Below are positions 51,218-59,951 of a stretch of DNA of 64,000 nt, piece after piece. Source of the stretch: an uncultured Alphaproteobacteria bacterium (GTDB lineage Bacteria; Pseudomonadota; Alphaproteobacteria; RF32; CAG-239); NCBI GenBank assembly GCA_934277435.1, contig CAKQUE010000004.1, forward strand, positions 24,183 through 88,182, in the 5' to 3' direction. The notes below the pieces were generated by a model. It worked only from the letters and a program-made list of their open reading frames with translations. It did not search any database and was not told the DNA's origin. Numbering within the stretch: position 1 is the stretch's first letter; the number at the start of each line of letters is the position of its first letter. The position numbers and the translations under genes were made by a program.

Positions 51218-51683
51218 GCCTTTGGTCAAACTGTATCTGTGGGCTGAAAATATTTGGTTTGAGCTGCCTCAAAAGCTGCGTTTTTTGCTGGTCGGCGGGT
51301 TTAATACGGTTTTCGCTTATAGTATTTTGGCTCTGATTTATTGGCTTTTTGCCAGCATAAATGCAAACAGCGAGCTTGGCTTTTCGCAAGTTATTGTTGC
51401 AAATGCGGCGCTGTTTGTGCAGTATGTAATTTCTATCAACGTATCGTTTTTGACCATGCGCTACTATGTTTTTCATAGCCGCGAGAATTGGAAAAGAGAA
51501 TTTATAAAAGCGTGGTCGGTGTATTTGTTTTTATATCTGATAAATTCGCCGATTTTGAGCTTTTTAATGCTTTTTGTTGGTTTGCAGCCATTGGTCGCAC
51601 AGGCCGTATATTTGGTATTTTCGACCATAGTCACGTTTTTATTGCATAAATATTATTCATTTCGTCAAGTTTCACAATCATAA
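51210..51683 (+). CDS. GtrA-family membrane protein
   Basis: A 157-residue protein with four membrane segments; RFLLVGGFNTVFAY is the conserved GtrA start. GtrA proteins are thought to flip undecaprenyl-phosphate sugars across the inner membrane. Here it would flip the deacetylated amino sugar made by the two preceding enzymes. Ribosome site AGGGG; overlaps the deacetylase by eight bases. Confidence 0.88.
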   Translation: MIKPLVKLYLWAENIWFELPQKLRFLLVGGFNTVFAYSILALIYWLFASINANSELGFSQVIVANAALFVQYVISINVSFLTMRYYVFHSRENWKREFIKAWSVYLFLYLINSPILSFLMLFVGLQPLVAQAVYLVFSTIVTFLLHKYYSFRQVSQS

Positions 51684-51695
51684 GTAGGAGGAAAA

Positions 51696-52199
51696 ATGCC
51701 GTCTGTCCATCAAATAAAAAACACCGGTCAACCAATAAATAACAAAGTTCAAAAACCACGGTCGTATAAGCTGCTGAAATATTTGCTGTTAGTCATTGCA
51801 GCCGGTGCCGCTTTCAGATATTTTTTTGCGCCTAATATACAAGATATACCGCAAGGAGTGTATGACCAAACAGCCAAGGATAGTCCTTTTTATTCTGTGA
51901 TTACCGGCGGCAAAAAAATTGTATGGTTTGGGGCGGATTGTCCGATTAGCAAAATGCGCCAGCAGGCGGTGAATAATTTGTTGAAAATGGCAAATTTGGA
52001 AGATGTATATGAGCAGCGGGCGTTTTTGCAAAACTCTATGAGTTCGTCTTGTTACGGCGAAGATTGCGTGGACACGCTGCTGGTAGAAAACTGCAGTGAC
52101 AGCTATTGCTTGGTGGTGCCGTCGCATCATAAGTTTGTGCGTGTTGATTTCAAATCTAGAAATCTGCTGAAAATTTTGCAAAAAGTGCAGAGTTGGTAA
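51696..52199 (+). CDS. Hypothetical membrane-anchored cysteine-rich protein
   Basis: A 167-residue protein with a basic N-terminus, one membrane segment (about 25-46) and a periplasmic domain containing five cysteines, including WFGADCPISK and SSSCYGEDC. The WFGADC segment recalls thioredoxin-like folds but the second active-site Cys is absent, so this is weak. Last gene of the lipid A-type operon. Family not recognised. Confidence 0.6.
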   Translation: MPSVHQIKNTGQPINNKVQKPRSYKLLKYLLLVIAAGAAFRYFFAPNIQDIPQGVYDQTAKDSPFYSVITGGKKIVWFGADCPISKMRQQAVNNLLKMANLEDVYEQRAFLQNSMSSSCYGEDCVDTLLVENCSDSYCLVVPSHHKFVRVDFKSRNLLKILQKVQSW

Positions 52200-52272
52200 A
52201 AATGTAACTTAGTTTTACGAGGCTTTAAATTTATAGAGCGCGGATTATCTTTGTATAAAAAAGGAGGATAAA

Positions 52273-52584
52273 ATGCGCTTTATAAAACCGATAAATTTGA
52301 ATAAAAAATCATTTATTTTAGATGTGCGGTTGCCGGAAGAGAAAGCTCTGGAAGAAATTGGTCTGCCGCATATCAACGCGGATTTGGAAACACTGAATCC
52401 GCTGGAATTTATCAAACAGAACAATATTGGCAAAGATGATACCATAAATATTTTGTGTTCGTCGGGCGGTAGGGCGTCGCAGGCGGCTGAAATGTTTGAA
52501 CAAGTCGGATTTAAGAATGTGGCGGTGATAATCGGCGGTTTGGTGGAGGCTGAATATGAGGGGGTGCCGATTATTCATCACTAA
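52273..52584 (+). CDS. Rhodanese-like domain protein
   Basis: A 103-residue single rhodanese domain: LDVRLPEE near the N-terminus and the active-site loop LCSSGGRASQ with catalytic Cys62 and Arg67, then IIGGL. These proteins transfer sulfur or act on phosphate-like groups. Strong AGGAGG ribosome site. Between the glycosyl operon and rnhB, alone. Confidence 0.88.
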   Translation: MRFIKPINLNKKSFILDVRLPEEKALEEIGLPHINADLETLNPLEFIKQNNIGKDDTINILCSSGGRASQAAEMFEQVGFKNVAVIIGGLVEAEYEGVPIIHH

Positions 52585-52634
52585 GACTTGCTTTTTGCGC
52601 GGTTTATGGTATATTTCCGGCAAAGGAGAAAATT

Positions 52635-53264
52635 ATGCCGGATTGGAAAATAGAAGACGAACATCAAGGTTTGGTTTGCGGAATAGATGAGGCCGGACGT
52701 GGCCCGTGGGCAGGGCCGGTGGTGGCGGGAGCGGCAGTATTTTTGACGCGTGATGTGGCGCCGGAATTGCAGGCTCAATTAAATGATTCTAAAAAATTGA
52801 GTGCCAAAAAACGAGAATATCTATATGGTTTGTTGCGGAAAGAAGAACAAGCCGGACACGTTTTGTGCGGCATAGGTGAGGCAAGTGCGGCAGAAATAGA
52901 TGAATATAATATTTTACAGGCGACATTTATGGCAATGCGGCGCGCGTTGGAACAGCTGACGCAAAAGCCAAATGTGGCTTTGATAGACGGCAATCGTCTG
53001 CCCAAGGATTTTCCTTGCGCGGCAGAGTGTTTTGTCGGCGGTGACGGAAGGTCGTATTCCATAGCGGCGGCGAGTATATTGGCAAAAGTCTATCGTGACC
53101 GTCTGATGTGCGATTTGGCAAAACAATATCCGTATTATGGATTTGAAAAAAATGCCGGTTATGGAACAAAGGCACATATAGAAGGTTTGCGGTTGTATGG
53201 TGTGACACCGCAGCATCGGCGCAGCTATCGCCCAATTAAAGAATTTTTAGCGCAGAAAGCTTAA
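52635..53264 (+). CDS. rnhB: Ribonuclease HII
   Basis: A 209-residue enzyme that cuts RNA in RNA-DNA hybrids and misincorporated ribonucleotides. GIDEAGRGPWAGPV gives the first catalytic acids (Asp18, Glu19); DSKKLSAKKRE, ALIDGNRLP and the final catalytic YGFEKNAGYGTKAH are present. Ribosome site AAGGAG. Confidence 0.95.
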   Translation: MPDWKIEDEHQGLVCGIDEAGRGPWAGPVVAGAAVFLTRDVAPELQAQLNDSKKLSAKKREYLYGLLRKEEQAGHVLCGIGEASAAEIDEYNILQATFMAMRRALEQLTQKPNVALIDGNRLPKDFPCAAECFVGGDGRSYSIAAASILAKVYRDRLMCDLAKQYPYYGFEKNAGYGTKAHIEGLRLYGVTPQHRRSYRPIKEFLAQKA

Positions 53265-53313
53265 TCTTATGGCTTGCAATTTATTTGGGTTTGCATTATA
53301 ACAAAAAAATGTT

Positions 53314-53390
53314 GCAGGCGTAGCTCATCAGGATAGAGCGACTTCCTCCTAAGAAGTAGGCAGGCGGTTCGAGTCCGCCCGCTTGTACCA
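53314..53390 (+). tRNA. tRNA-Arg (anticodon CCT)
   Basis: A 77-base cloverleaf with encoded CCA. Anticodon loop CTCCTAA gives CCT; acceptor GCAGGCG pairs with CGCTTGT with G-T pairs; T arm GTTCGAGTC. The terminator was not identified; the candidate RNA at 53472 follows. Confidence 0.93.
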
Positions 53391-53471
53391 TTTGACAATT
53401 CTTCAACAAAAGTAAAAATTTTTCTATAAATATATTGCAAATTGCATTTTGTGTTGCTAGCCTATTAAAAG

Positions 53472-53614
53472 CTAACAAAAGTTAGTTAGTGCCTGAAAAG
53501 GTGCGGAGCTGTCGAAGGCTCTTAATATCCTACGGTGTTGGATACATCGTTAGTTGCCTATAAAAAGGCAATAAATCGATAATTTTTTAGCTCCAAAATC
53601 CGACAGCTTTTTTT
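53472..53614 (+). ncRNA. Candidate structured small RNA with terminator
   Basis: The 337-base gap between tRNA-Arg and the phosphoethanolamine transferase holds a compact set of paired elements: CTAAC-AAAA-GTTAG at its start, AGCTGTCG (53507) pairing with CGACAGCT (53601) as a closing stem followed by seven Ts, and inside it ATCC/GGAT (53527-53543) and ATCG(TTGCCT/AGGCAA)CGAT (53546-53580). GGAGCT (53505) can alternatively pair with AGCTCC (53589). The competing pairs suggest a switch or a terminated sRNA. No match to a known class by eye. Confidence 0.5.
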
Positions 53615-53727
53615 AAAACGCGGTTCCACTGAAAATCTGTAAAATACAAAAAGTGATTGATTTACTTATTGATTTATGCCATAAAATTGACACATTTGAT
53701 TCTTTGATACAATAGGAGACTGAATAA

Positions 53728-55362
53728 ATGATAAATATGATAAACTATCTCAAACCGCAGAATACAGAAAAAATCGGTTATAATTTTGTGTTTGTGATAA
53801 TTTTTTCTATAGCCGCTTTTTTGCCTGATTTTATTCTCAGAATGGTTTATGATTTGCCTATATATTTTGAAAGTCTATTTTTTGGCGGTGTTTTGTTATT
53901 TGGTCTATTGCTGTCGTTTGCCAATAGTTTTGTTGTTTTTTTCTTTATAGCAATCATTTTCTTTATGCAATTAATACAATTAAATTATTTGTCTTATTTT
54001 GGAACACCGATAGAAGCAAGCAATTTAATGAATATAACTCGAGAAACAAAAGATATTTTTGATATTTCTTATTTACGTCATACATGGTTCAATACGCCAT
54101 TATTGCTTTTGCTGTATGGACTATGTATATATGTTTTCAAAAAATATCAAATGACTAAAATTAAGTGGATTTGGCTTATTGTGTTATATATGGCAATGCA
54201 TAAGCCATATAGAGCATTTTCACATTCAAAGGATATCTGGTATTTTCAACCAAGCATAACTCGTCCGAGTTTGCGCAATAGCATAAGCACTTTTTCTTAT
54301 TTTTTCTTTCGTTATTTGCCTGATGGTAGTCGTACTTTGAGTGTTGAATATAAACCATATACTGCTAACGAAACTGCAAAATCGGAAACAGAGAATATAT
54401 TATTAATTTTTGGTGAAAGTTTATATGCTCCTCATTTGCAAATATATGGCTATAATCGCGAAACTTTTCCTTTGATGGCTAAAAGGATTAAAAACAATCC
54501 CGAATGGAAAATATCTCTCGGTATATCAGGGGGAATAGCTACCGCAACTTCTTCATTGCTCTTTTTTAATGGAGTGCGTGAGCCTGCAAATATCAATGAA
54601 GTTAAATCCAAAACAGCCAATCTTTTTAGATTGGCAAAGCAAGCAGGATTTAAAACTTATTATTTTTCCAACCAAGAATCTCGTTTAACAATGAGTTTTG
54701 GTATGAAAAATTTGGATAAAGTGATTACAAATGATATGCGATTAGTGTTTTTTAGTCGATATCATGATGAAGGATTAACAAAATTGTTGCATGAAATTGA
54801 TTTCAATAAAGGTAAAAATTTTGTTGTTTTACATATGCGCTCTCCACATTCTCCGTTTGAAAATCGTTATGAGGGACGAGAAGACGAATTTGAAAAATTT
54901 AAGCCAGCGGCAGAAAGTAAAGATAAATTTGAATATTACCAAAATACCTATGATAATGCTTTGCTTTATACGGATATGGTAATAAATGCTATGGTTGAAG
55001 AATTTGAAAAATTAAATAAGGGTAAAAAGTATAGCATATACGTCACTGCAGACCATGGTGAACTAATTAATTATGACGGTATGTATGGACATAATAATTT
55101 AGTAATTGAGCAAGCGAAAGTTCCTTTTTTTGTAAAAAATAAAAACATTGATTATCTGCCTTCGGTCTTATCATATATTCAAATTGGTAAAATCATTGCT
55201 CGCGATTTTGGCTTTGATATCATCAACCCTAATGAAGAAGATAACATATTTTATATACATGGAAATAATATTGATTTTCCGTATGATTATATTAAATATC
55301 GGATAAGAGATAATGGTGATATTATACAAATAGAAAAAAATAATACGACTTCACTTAAGTGA
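53728..55362 (+). CDS. Phosphoethanolamine transferase-like sulfatase-family protein
   Basis: A 544-residue protein with about five N-terminal membrane segments (20-155) and a C-terminal alkaline-phosphatase/sulfatase-fold domain. FGESLYAPHLQIYGYNRET has the nucleophile position as Ser231 (many EptA/LptA proteins have Thr), with SPHSPF and VTADHGELI as metal-site segments. It would transfer phosphoethanolamine from phosphatidylethanolamine to lipid A or another glycan. Monocistronic with a terminator; near the amino-sugar operon, so envelope modification genes cluster here. Confidence 0.8.
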   Translation: MINMINYLKPQNTEKIGYNFVFVIIFSIAAFLPDFILRMVYDLPIYFESLFFGGVLLFGLLLSFANSFVVFFFIAIIFFMQLIQLNYLSYFGTPIEASNLMNITRETKDIFDISYLRHTWFNTPLLLLLYGLCIYVFKKYQMTKIKWIWLIVLYMAMHKPYRAFSHSKDIWYFQPSITRPSLRNSISTFSYFFFRYLPDGSRTLSVEYKPYTANETAKSETENILLIFGESLYAPHLQIYGYNRETFPLMAKRIKNNPEWKISLGISGGIATATSSLLFFNGVREPANINEVKSKTANLFRLAKQAGFKTYYFSNQESRLTMSFGMKNLDKVITNDMRLVFFSRYHDEGLTKLLHEIDFNKGKNFVVLHMRSPHSPFENRYEGREDEFEKFKPAAESKDKFEYYQNTYDNALLYTDMVINAMVEEFEKLNKGKKYSIYVTADHGELINYDGMYGHNNLVIEQAKVPFFVKNKNIDYLPSVLSYIQIGKIIARDFGFDIINPNEEDNIFYIHGNNIDFPYDYIKYRIRDNGDIIQIEKNNTTSLK

Positions 55363-55406
55363 TTTAAGATAAAATATAGCACCAAAAAACAGAATACAAA
55401 ATCATC

Positions 55407-55439
55407 AAAAGAATAAGAAAGTTTTTTTCTTATTCTTTT
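55407..55439 (+). terminator. Terminator between convergent genes
   Basis: AAAAGAATAAGAAA/TTTCTTATTCTTTT 14-bp stem with five-base loop; bidirectional. Confidence 0.85.
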
Positions 55440-55460
55440 GGTGGGCTTAAAGATGTTTTT

Positions 55461-56072
55461 TTAGGCAGAAACTGCTTTCAAACAAGATTTGTTATTTTGC
55501 AAATAGCGGTGCAAAGTTTGCCAGCTACAATTCATTTGTCGCGCTATTGCCGCTTTGGATTTGCCTTCTTTTAGCATGGCAATGATTTCGTCTTGTCTGA
55601 TTGCAAGCTTTTTATAGGTGCTGCCATAGGGGCGTCCAAGCTTTTTACCTTCGGATTTTACTCGTTTCAAGGCCTCTCTGGTGCGGTCAGAAATTAGTTG
55701 TCGCTCGATTTCTCCGGCTAGGCTGAATGCAAATGCCAAAACTTTGCTCTGAATATCTGCTCCAAGACGATAATTTTCTTTTAGAGTCCAAATTTGGCAG
55801 TCTTTTTCCAGACAGTTTTGCAAAATTCCCATCACTTCTAATAAATTGCGTCCTAGCCTTGATAGCTCGGTGGCAATCAAAACATCTCCTTTTTTCAAGA
55901 GCTTGATTAGCCGGCCAAGCTTACGTTCGGTCAATGTCTTGCGTGAAGAAATGGTTTCGGCAATCCATTTGTCAATATGTATGTTATGTTTTTTGGCATA
56001 AATAATAATTTCATGTTTTTGATTTTCTATATTTTGATGGTCGGTACTGACCCTGATATATGCATAATACAT
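55461..56072 (-). CDS. Mpi-family serine DNA invertase/resolvase
   Basis: A 203-residue small serine recombinase: YIRVSTDHQ with Ser9 nucleophile, ELSRLGRNLLEVM, KENYRLGADIQSKVLAFAFSLAGEIER and a C-terminal helix-turn-helix (KSKAAIARQMNCSWQTLHRYL). This closely follows the Bacteroides master DNA invertase Mpi family, which inverts promoters of many surface-polysaccharide loci. No invertible segment with long inverted repeats was seen in the flanks. It may act elsewhere in the genome. Confidence 0.88.
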   Translation of the reverse strand: MYYAYIRVSTDHQNIENQKHEIIIYAKKHNIHIDKWIAETISSRKTLTERKLGRLIKLLKKGDVLIATELSRLGRNLLEVMGILQNCLEKDCQIWTLKENYRLGADIQSKVLAFAFSLAGEIERQLISDRTREALKRVKSEGKKLGRPYGSTYKKLAIRQDEIIAMLKEGKSKAAIARQMNCSWQTLHRYLQNNKSCLKAVSA

Positions 56073-56276
56073 TTTAAATTCCTCTAAGTTATTGATTAGA
56101 AATTCTAAAATATCAGGAAATGCTTTTGTTGCACAAAATCGTTATATAAAAGAATTTAGGTCTTTTAATGATACACTTCTAGCAAAATCATTGCGTTTTT
56201 GCAGATTATATCCGGCAGCATTAGCTAATCCATTAGCCGATAAATTGGCAAAAAAGTCTTGCCAAATAAAAAAATA

Positions 56277-56305
56277 TTGACACGTTTTTTTTTGAGGGAT
56301 ACTAT
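56277..56305 (+). promoter_or_regulatory. Strong sigma-70-type promoter
   Basis: TTGACA (56277-56282), 17-base spacer, TACTAT (56300-56305), 28 bases before ATG 56333, just upstream of its GGAG ribosome site. Short inverted TGACAC/GTGTCA sequences flank it. Confidence 0.65.
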
Positions 56306-56332
56306 AAGCCTATTAGATTGGAGTGTCATCAA

Positions 56333-57907
56333 ATGGGATTGCGCTTTGCTGACTTAACATATTCTGATAAAGAATTAGAACAAGATGCCATACGCTACTT
56401 AAAGGAGCAAGTGTATGAGCCGTCTTATGCAGGCAAAGTAAAAGCCTTTGTGGCGGAAGATATTGCTGATTTTAAACAAAATTTTGATGACGAAGAAAAT
56501 ATTTTTCTTAATCTTTTTTATGATGAATACCGTAGCGGCTATGTGCCGGTTGATGATAATAAAATTTCTAACACCAATTTTCAAAAGCTAACAGGCACAC
56601 TGGATAAAGTTATGCAGCGTTATGATGTGCCGGAAGATGAAATTGAGCATTATGCTTTTATGCTTGATGCCGAGTTTAGAAAAAATGCTTTTTGCTCGCA
56701 TATGGAGCCATATTTTGCCGAAGTTGATGCGGTTTTTGCCACGGTGATGGTGGGATATTCGCGTAATCCGCTGTTTTCTATATATTCTATGGCGCGCGAG
56801 TGGTGTATGGCTATGCACTTGAAAAAAATGCACCCGGAGATGTTTAGGCGTTTTGGCTATCGGTATCAGTGTATAAATTATCAATTTACCGGTGAAGAAC
56901 GTTTGCGCCGTTTAGTCGATTTTAAGGATAAATATCAGCATACATTTAAAAATATAGGCATTTTGAGGGCTATACATTCCAGTGTGTTTGCCTATGCCTA
57001 TATTTATCTGAAAGCGGTTTTAACTAAAGAGGTTATCACAGCCGAAAACTTTATTATGGATAGTTCATCTTCAAAAGTGACTTTGCTTTTACAAGGGGAG
57101 TCGATAACAAATTTTGACTTTCCGGTGACAAAATATGTGTTAGAAAAACTTAAATCCGGTATGTATGAAGATTTTTTGACCGATGATGGCAAAATTAACT
57201 GGAACGCTTTGTATGTTTATACTTTTAACGCTATTAAAGAAGCGGGGTTTGAGGGGGTGCATTTCTTTGGCTTTGATAGTATTGAGGCTAAAACAATGCG
57301 TTCTTTTTGGAACAAAAGCTCCAGTATGCAAAGTATGCTCAAAATTTTGCGTAAACTGGCGTTGGAAAATAATAATCCGGTGTTTAATCGTTTGATAGAA
57401 GGCTGTGAGTATCGTTTGGGACGTCCGGATAAGGCCAAAGAAAAAATGGAGCAGTTTATTGAAGATACGCGGCGAATTATGGCAGCTCGGGCTTATGAAC
57501 TTACCAAGCCGCGCACAATGTCTCAGGAGTTGATTTCGGCTTTTCCAGCAGTGTTTTTGGTGTATTTTCAATGGCATCATAATTTTAGAAATATTTATCC
57601 AAAGTTTCCGGAGCGTGAGGCGCGTAAAAAAGATGAGCTGCAAATGCAAACCAGATTGAAACAAGATACACAGCTGAGAGAAGTTATGGTGCAGCAAGCA
57701 AATAAATGGAAACCTGTACAAGAAAACGGTATTAAAGAACAAATAAAATCAGATAATACCGAAGATAAGCTGCGGGCTATTTTGCTGAATAAAGAGCGTA
57801 CTATGGCTGAAATGTCGCAAGAAAAGCGTCGTGAGCAGCAAGAACAAAACACAGACAAAGTTTTGCGTACAGCAGAATTAATGCGTCGGATAAATCAAAA
57901 TTCCTGA
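56333..57907 (+). CDS. Hypothetical protein
   Basis: A 524-residue soluble protein from ATG 56333 (GGAG ribosome site; the in-frame TTG upstream is less likely). It is mainly helical with a basic, Gln/Glu-rich C-terminal coiled region (about 445-524). The central part contains YTFNAIKEAGFEGVHFFGFDS. No catalytic motif or known family is recognised. It is expressed from its own strong promoter, between the invertase and the mtnN locus. Confidence 0.65.
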   Translation: MGLRFADLTYSDKELEQDAIRYLKEQVYEPSYAGKVKAFVAEDIADFKQNFDDEENIFLNLFYDEYRSGYVPVDDNKISNTNFQKLTGTLDKVMQRYDVPEDEIEHYAFMLDAEFRKNAFCSHMEPYFAEVDAVFATVMVGYSRNPLFSIYSMAREWCMAMHLKKMHPEMFRRFGYRYQCINYQFTGEERLRRLVDFKDKYQHTFKNIGILRAIHSSVFAYAYIYLKAVLTKEVITAENFIMDSSSSKVTLLLQGESITNFDFPVTKYVLEKLKSGMYEDFLTDDGKINWNALYVYTFNAIKEAGFEGVHFFGFDSIEAKTMRSFWNKSSSMQSMLKILRKLALENNNPVFNRLIEGCEYRLGRPDKAKEKMEQFIEDTRRIMAARAYELTKPRTMSQELISAFPAVFLVYFQWHHNFRNIYPKFPEREARKKDELQMQTRLKQDTQLREVMVQQANKWKPVQENGIKEQIKSDNTEDKLRAILLNKERTMAEMSQEKRREQQEQNTDKVLRTAELMRRINQNS

Positions 57908-58036
57908 CAATCGCTTTTTTGTTTTTTTCCGCAAATAGGTAAAAAAAGTTGCAGCAAGTGTATAGTACAACGAGACTAAAAATCCACAAATATAAGCGGT
58001 TTGCAAGGCTGTTGCTTATTTTAGTGAAAAAATTGT

Positions 58037-58711
58037 TTATTTACTTAGATTTTTTAACAGATTAGATAGTAAATTAACGGTTTGACCGGCGGTGTTTTGC
58101 CAAAAGTCGGAATATTGCTGTTCAGAAAACGGATGTCCTGGAATGTCGCTGATTTGACGCAGGCAGAGCAGGGGTGTGTTATAGATATAGCAGGTTTGAG
58201 CAATGGCGGCGCTTTCCATATCTACAGCCAAAGCAGTTGGAAAATGCTTGCAGATGGCGGCTAATTCGTCGACCTGAGTGATGAATTTATCGCCGCAACA
58301 AATAAGCCCTTGTCGATAATCAGCAAGCTTGGAGCATAGCTCCGCAGCCGAGTGATATTGGGCCGGAAACTCTTGTATTTGCCCATAAGCATTAGGTTCA
58401 CCGCACCACACATCATGATAAACTATGTCTGAACCGATGATGTATTCGCCGATATGCAGCTTGTCGCTGAGACCGCCGGAAATGCCGATATTCAATATAA
58501 AATCAGGGGCACAGGTTTCAATCAAATCGGCGGTGCAAAGAGCGGCGTTGACTTTGCCAATGCCGGAAACAACGGCAAAAAGCTCGCAATTTTCCAAAAA
58601 TCCATGATAAAAAGTATGATTTTTGCCTTTTTCTTTAGTGAAATTTGATACAGCTGCCGCAAAAAGTTCCAGTTCTTTATTCATGGCAAAAATAATGCCT
58701 ATTTTTTTCAT
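58037..58711 (-). CDS. mtnN: 5'-methylthioadenosine/S-adenosylhomocysteine nucleosidase
   Basis: A 224-residue enzyme (start ATG 58711 with GGAG; a farther ATG at 58786 has no ribosome site) that cleaves MTA and SAH, recycling products of SAM use. It carries IFAMNKEL, SGIGKVNAALCTADLI, NIGISGGLS, VDMESAAIAQTCY and the catalytic Asp in RQISD. Divergent from the chromosomal metK, with which it forms the SAM cycle. Confidence 0.92.
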   Translation of the reverse strand: MKKIGIIFAMNKELELFAAAVSNFTKEKGKNHTFYHGFLENCELFAVVSGIGKVNAALCTADLIETCAPDFILNIGISGGLSDKLHIGEYIIGSDIVYHDVWCGEPNAYGQIQEFPAQYHSAAELCSKLADYRQGLICCGDKFITQVDELAAICKHFPTALAVDMESAAIAQTCYIYNTPLLCLRQISDIPGHPFSEQQYSDFWQNTAGQTVNLLSNLLKNLSK

Positions 58712-58808
58712 GTTATACGCTCCTTTTTTTGCATAAAATAACAGGCGGTGGCAAAATTGGCAATATAAAAACTTGACAATACACAAGGCTTGTGCTTAAT
58801 GTATGCAA

Positions 58809-58878
58809 TGTGGGAATGACAACCACAATGTGGATTTATACCAACTTGTCCAGCAGTCAAATGGACTAAAAAGGAGAA
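58809..58878 (+). promoter_or_regulatory. SAM-II/SAM-V-like riboswitch before metK
   Basis: Between mtnN and metK lies TGTGG-ATTTATACC...AAATGGACTAAAAAGGAG. The GATTTA-xACC loop, the AAATG and the CTAAAAAGG(A)G end match the conserved parts of SAM-II-type metK/metX-associated pseudoknots, with the ribosome site inside the 3' end. A short stem (TGG/CCA) and GTCC/GGAC pairing support a pseudoknot. Absent from the prophage metK leader. Confidence 0.55.
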
Positions 58879-58883
58879 AATGT

Positions 58884-59882
58884 ATGTTAAAGACAGCAGA
58901 AGCTGTGTCTTTGGGACACCCTGATAAAACAGCAGATTATATTTCAAGTTATATTTTGGACAGATGTTTGGAGCAAGACCAGTCTGTGCGCTATGGCGTT
59001 GAAGTTATGGTAAAAAATCAGACCGTAGTTTTGGGTGGGGAAATCAGCGGTAAAATTTCGTTTGAGTTTATGGAAGAACACGTGCGGCAAGCCGTGAGAG
59101 AAATTGGTTATGATGCGCGCTATGCCAAAATTTGGGGTGATGAGGCTATAAACGCCGATAAACTGCGTGTGTTGGATTTAATCAGCTGTCAGTCAGCCGA
59201 AATTGCACAAGGCGTGAATCGTGACGGTTGGGGCGACCAAGGAGTGTTTGTGGGCTATGCTTGCCAAGGAAAAGGCAATATTCCGTCTGAATTATATCTG
59301 GCGCGGCGTTTGTGTAAGGCTTTGTATGAAAAAGCGCGTTTGAGCGATAACTTGGGTTTGGATATTAAAACTCAGGTTACTATGGATGGCGATAAAATAA
59401 AAACCGCAGTTGTGGCAATTCCAATGAAACAGCAAGAGGAATTGCGTCCGTTTGTGGCGGAAATTTTGGGACAAGAGCCGGAAAAGCTGATTGTAAACGG
59501 TACCGGTTGTTATACTTGTCATTCCAGTGTGGCGGATTGCGGCGTTACAGGGCGTAAATTGGCGTGTGATTTTTATGAAACTTCAAGCCCGATTGGCGGT
59601 GGCTCGCCATGGACTAAAGACGCCAGTAAAGCGGATTTAACGCTGAATTTGTATGCACGTCGTTTGGCGGTGGAAAATCTGCAAGACAATGACGAGGCGT
59701 GGGTATATCTTTCAGCCTGTATTGGGCGTTCGGAGCTGCCAAGCGCTGTTTTGAAAACTCGTAAAGGCGATAAATTTGCCGAACAATTGCTGGCGGTAGA
59801 AAGCCGTCCATCGATTTTGATTGGACGTTTTGGCTTGAATAAACCTGTGTTTGCCAAACTTTGCCGCGATGGTTTGTTTTAA
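58884..59882 (+). CDS. metK: Chromosomal S-adenosylmethionine synthetase, compact type
   Basis: A 332-residue MetK from ATG 58884 (AAGGAG seven bases upstream); the longer frame to 58803 covers the leader. It has MLKTAEAVSLGHPDKTADY, GGEISG, WGDQGVFVGYACQ, DCGVTGRKLACDF and TKDASKAD. It is clearly homologous across its length to the prophage copy (4005-5006), with roughly half or more identical residues by eye, including the same short C-terminus FAKLCRxG. This suggests the host copy and the prophage copy are from one recent subfamily. Confidence 0.93.
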   Translation: MLKTAEAVSLGHPDKTADYISSYILDRCLEQDQSVRYGVEVMVKNQTVVLGGEISGKISFEFMEEHVRQAVREIGYDARYAKIWGDEAINADKLRVLDLISCQSAEIAQGVNRDGWGDQGVFVGYACQGKGNIPSELYLARRLCKALYEKARLSDNLGLDIKTQVTMDGDKIKTAVVAIPMKQQEELRPFVAEILGQEPEKLIVNGTGCYTCHSSVADCGVTGRKLACDFYETSSPIGGGSPWTKDASKADLTLNLYARRLAVENLQDNDEAWVYLSACIGRSELPSAVLKTRKGDKFAEQLLAVESRPSILIGRFGLNKPVFAKLCRDGLF

Positions 59883-59917
59883 TGAGACTTGACAAGCTAA
59901 GCTGATTGCCGTATTTT

Positions 59918-59949
59918 GTCCTCAAGTTTTTAATTTGAGGACATTTTTT
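59918..59949 (+). terminator. Terminator of metK, overlapping the U32 leader
   Basis: GTCCTCAA/TTGAGGAC stem with nine-base loop followed by seven T residues, ending three bases before the U32 gene start. The GAGGA in the 3' arm is also the only ribosome-site-like sequence of that gene. Confidence 0.75.
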
Positions 59950-59951
59950 TG

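Noticed and set aside
53693..53713. TTGACA-N15-TACAAT promoter of the phosphoethanolamine transferase-like gene
   Set aside because: The spacer is short and the start site would fall after the ribosome site; an upstream TTGATT-N17-CATAAA is more plausible.
56092..56280. 62-residue plus-strand frame
   Set aside because: No ribosome site, composition unlike the neighbours, and it ends inside the -35 box of the next promoter. It could be a gene remnant but there is no positive evidence.
56279..56328. Invertible promoter bounded by TGACAC/GTGTCA
   Set aside because: The arms are only six bases and the segment 50 bp, too short for a known Mpi-type invertible segment; the promoter fits its present orientation well.
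4005..59882. Two metK copies as an assembly duplication
   Set aside because: The proteins differ at many positions and have different leaders and neighbours, so they are true paralogues.
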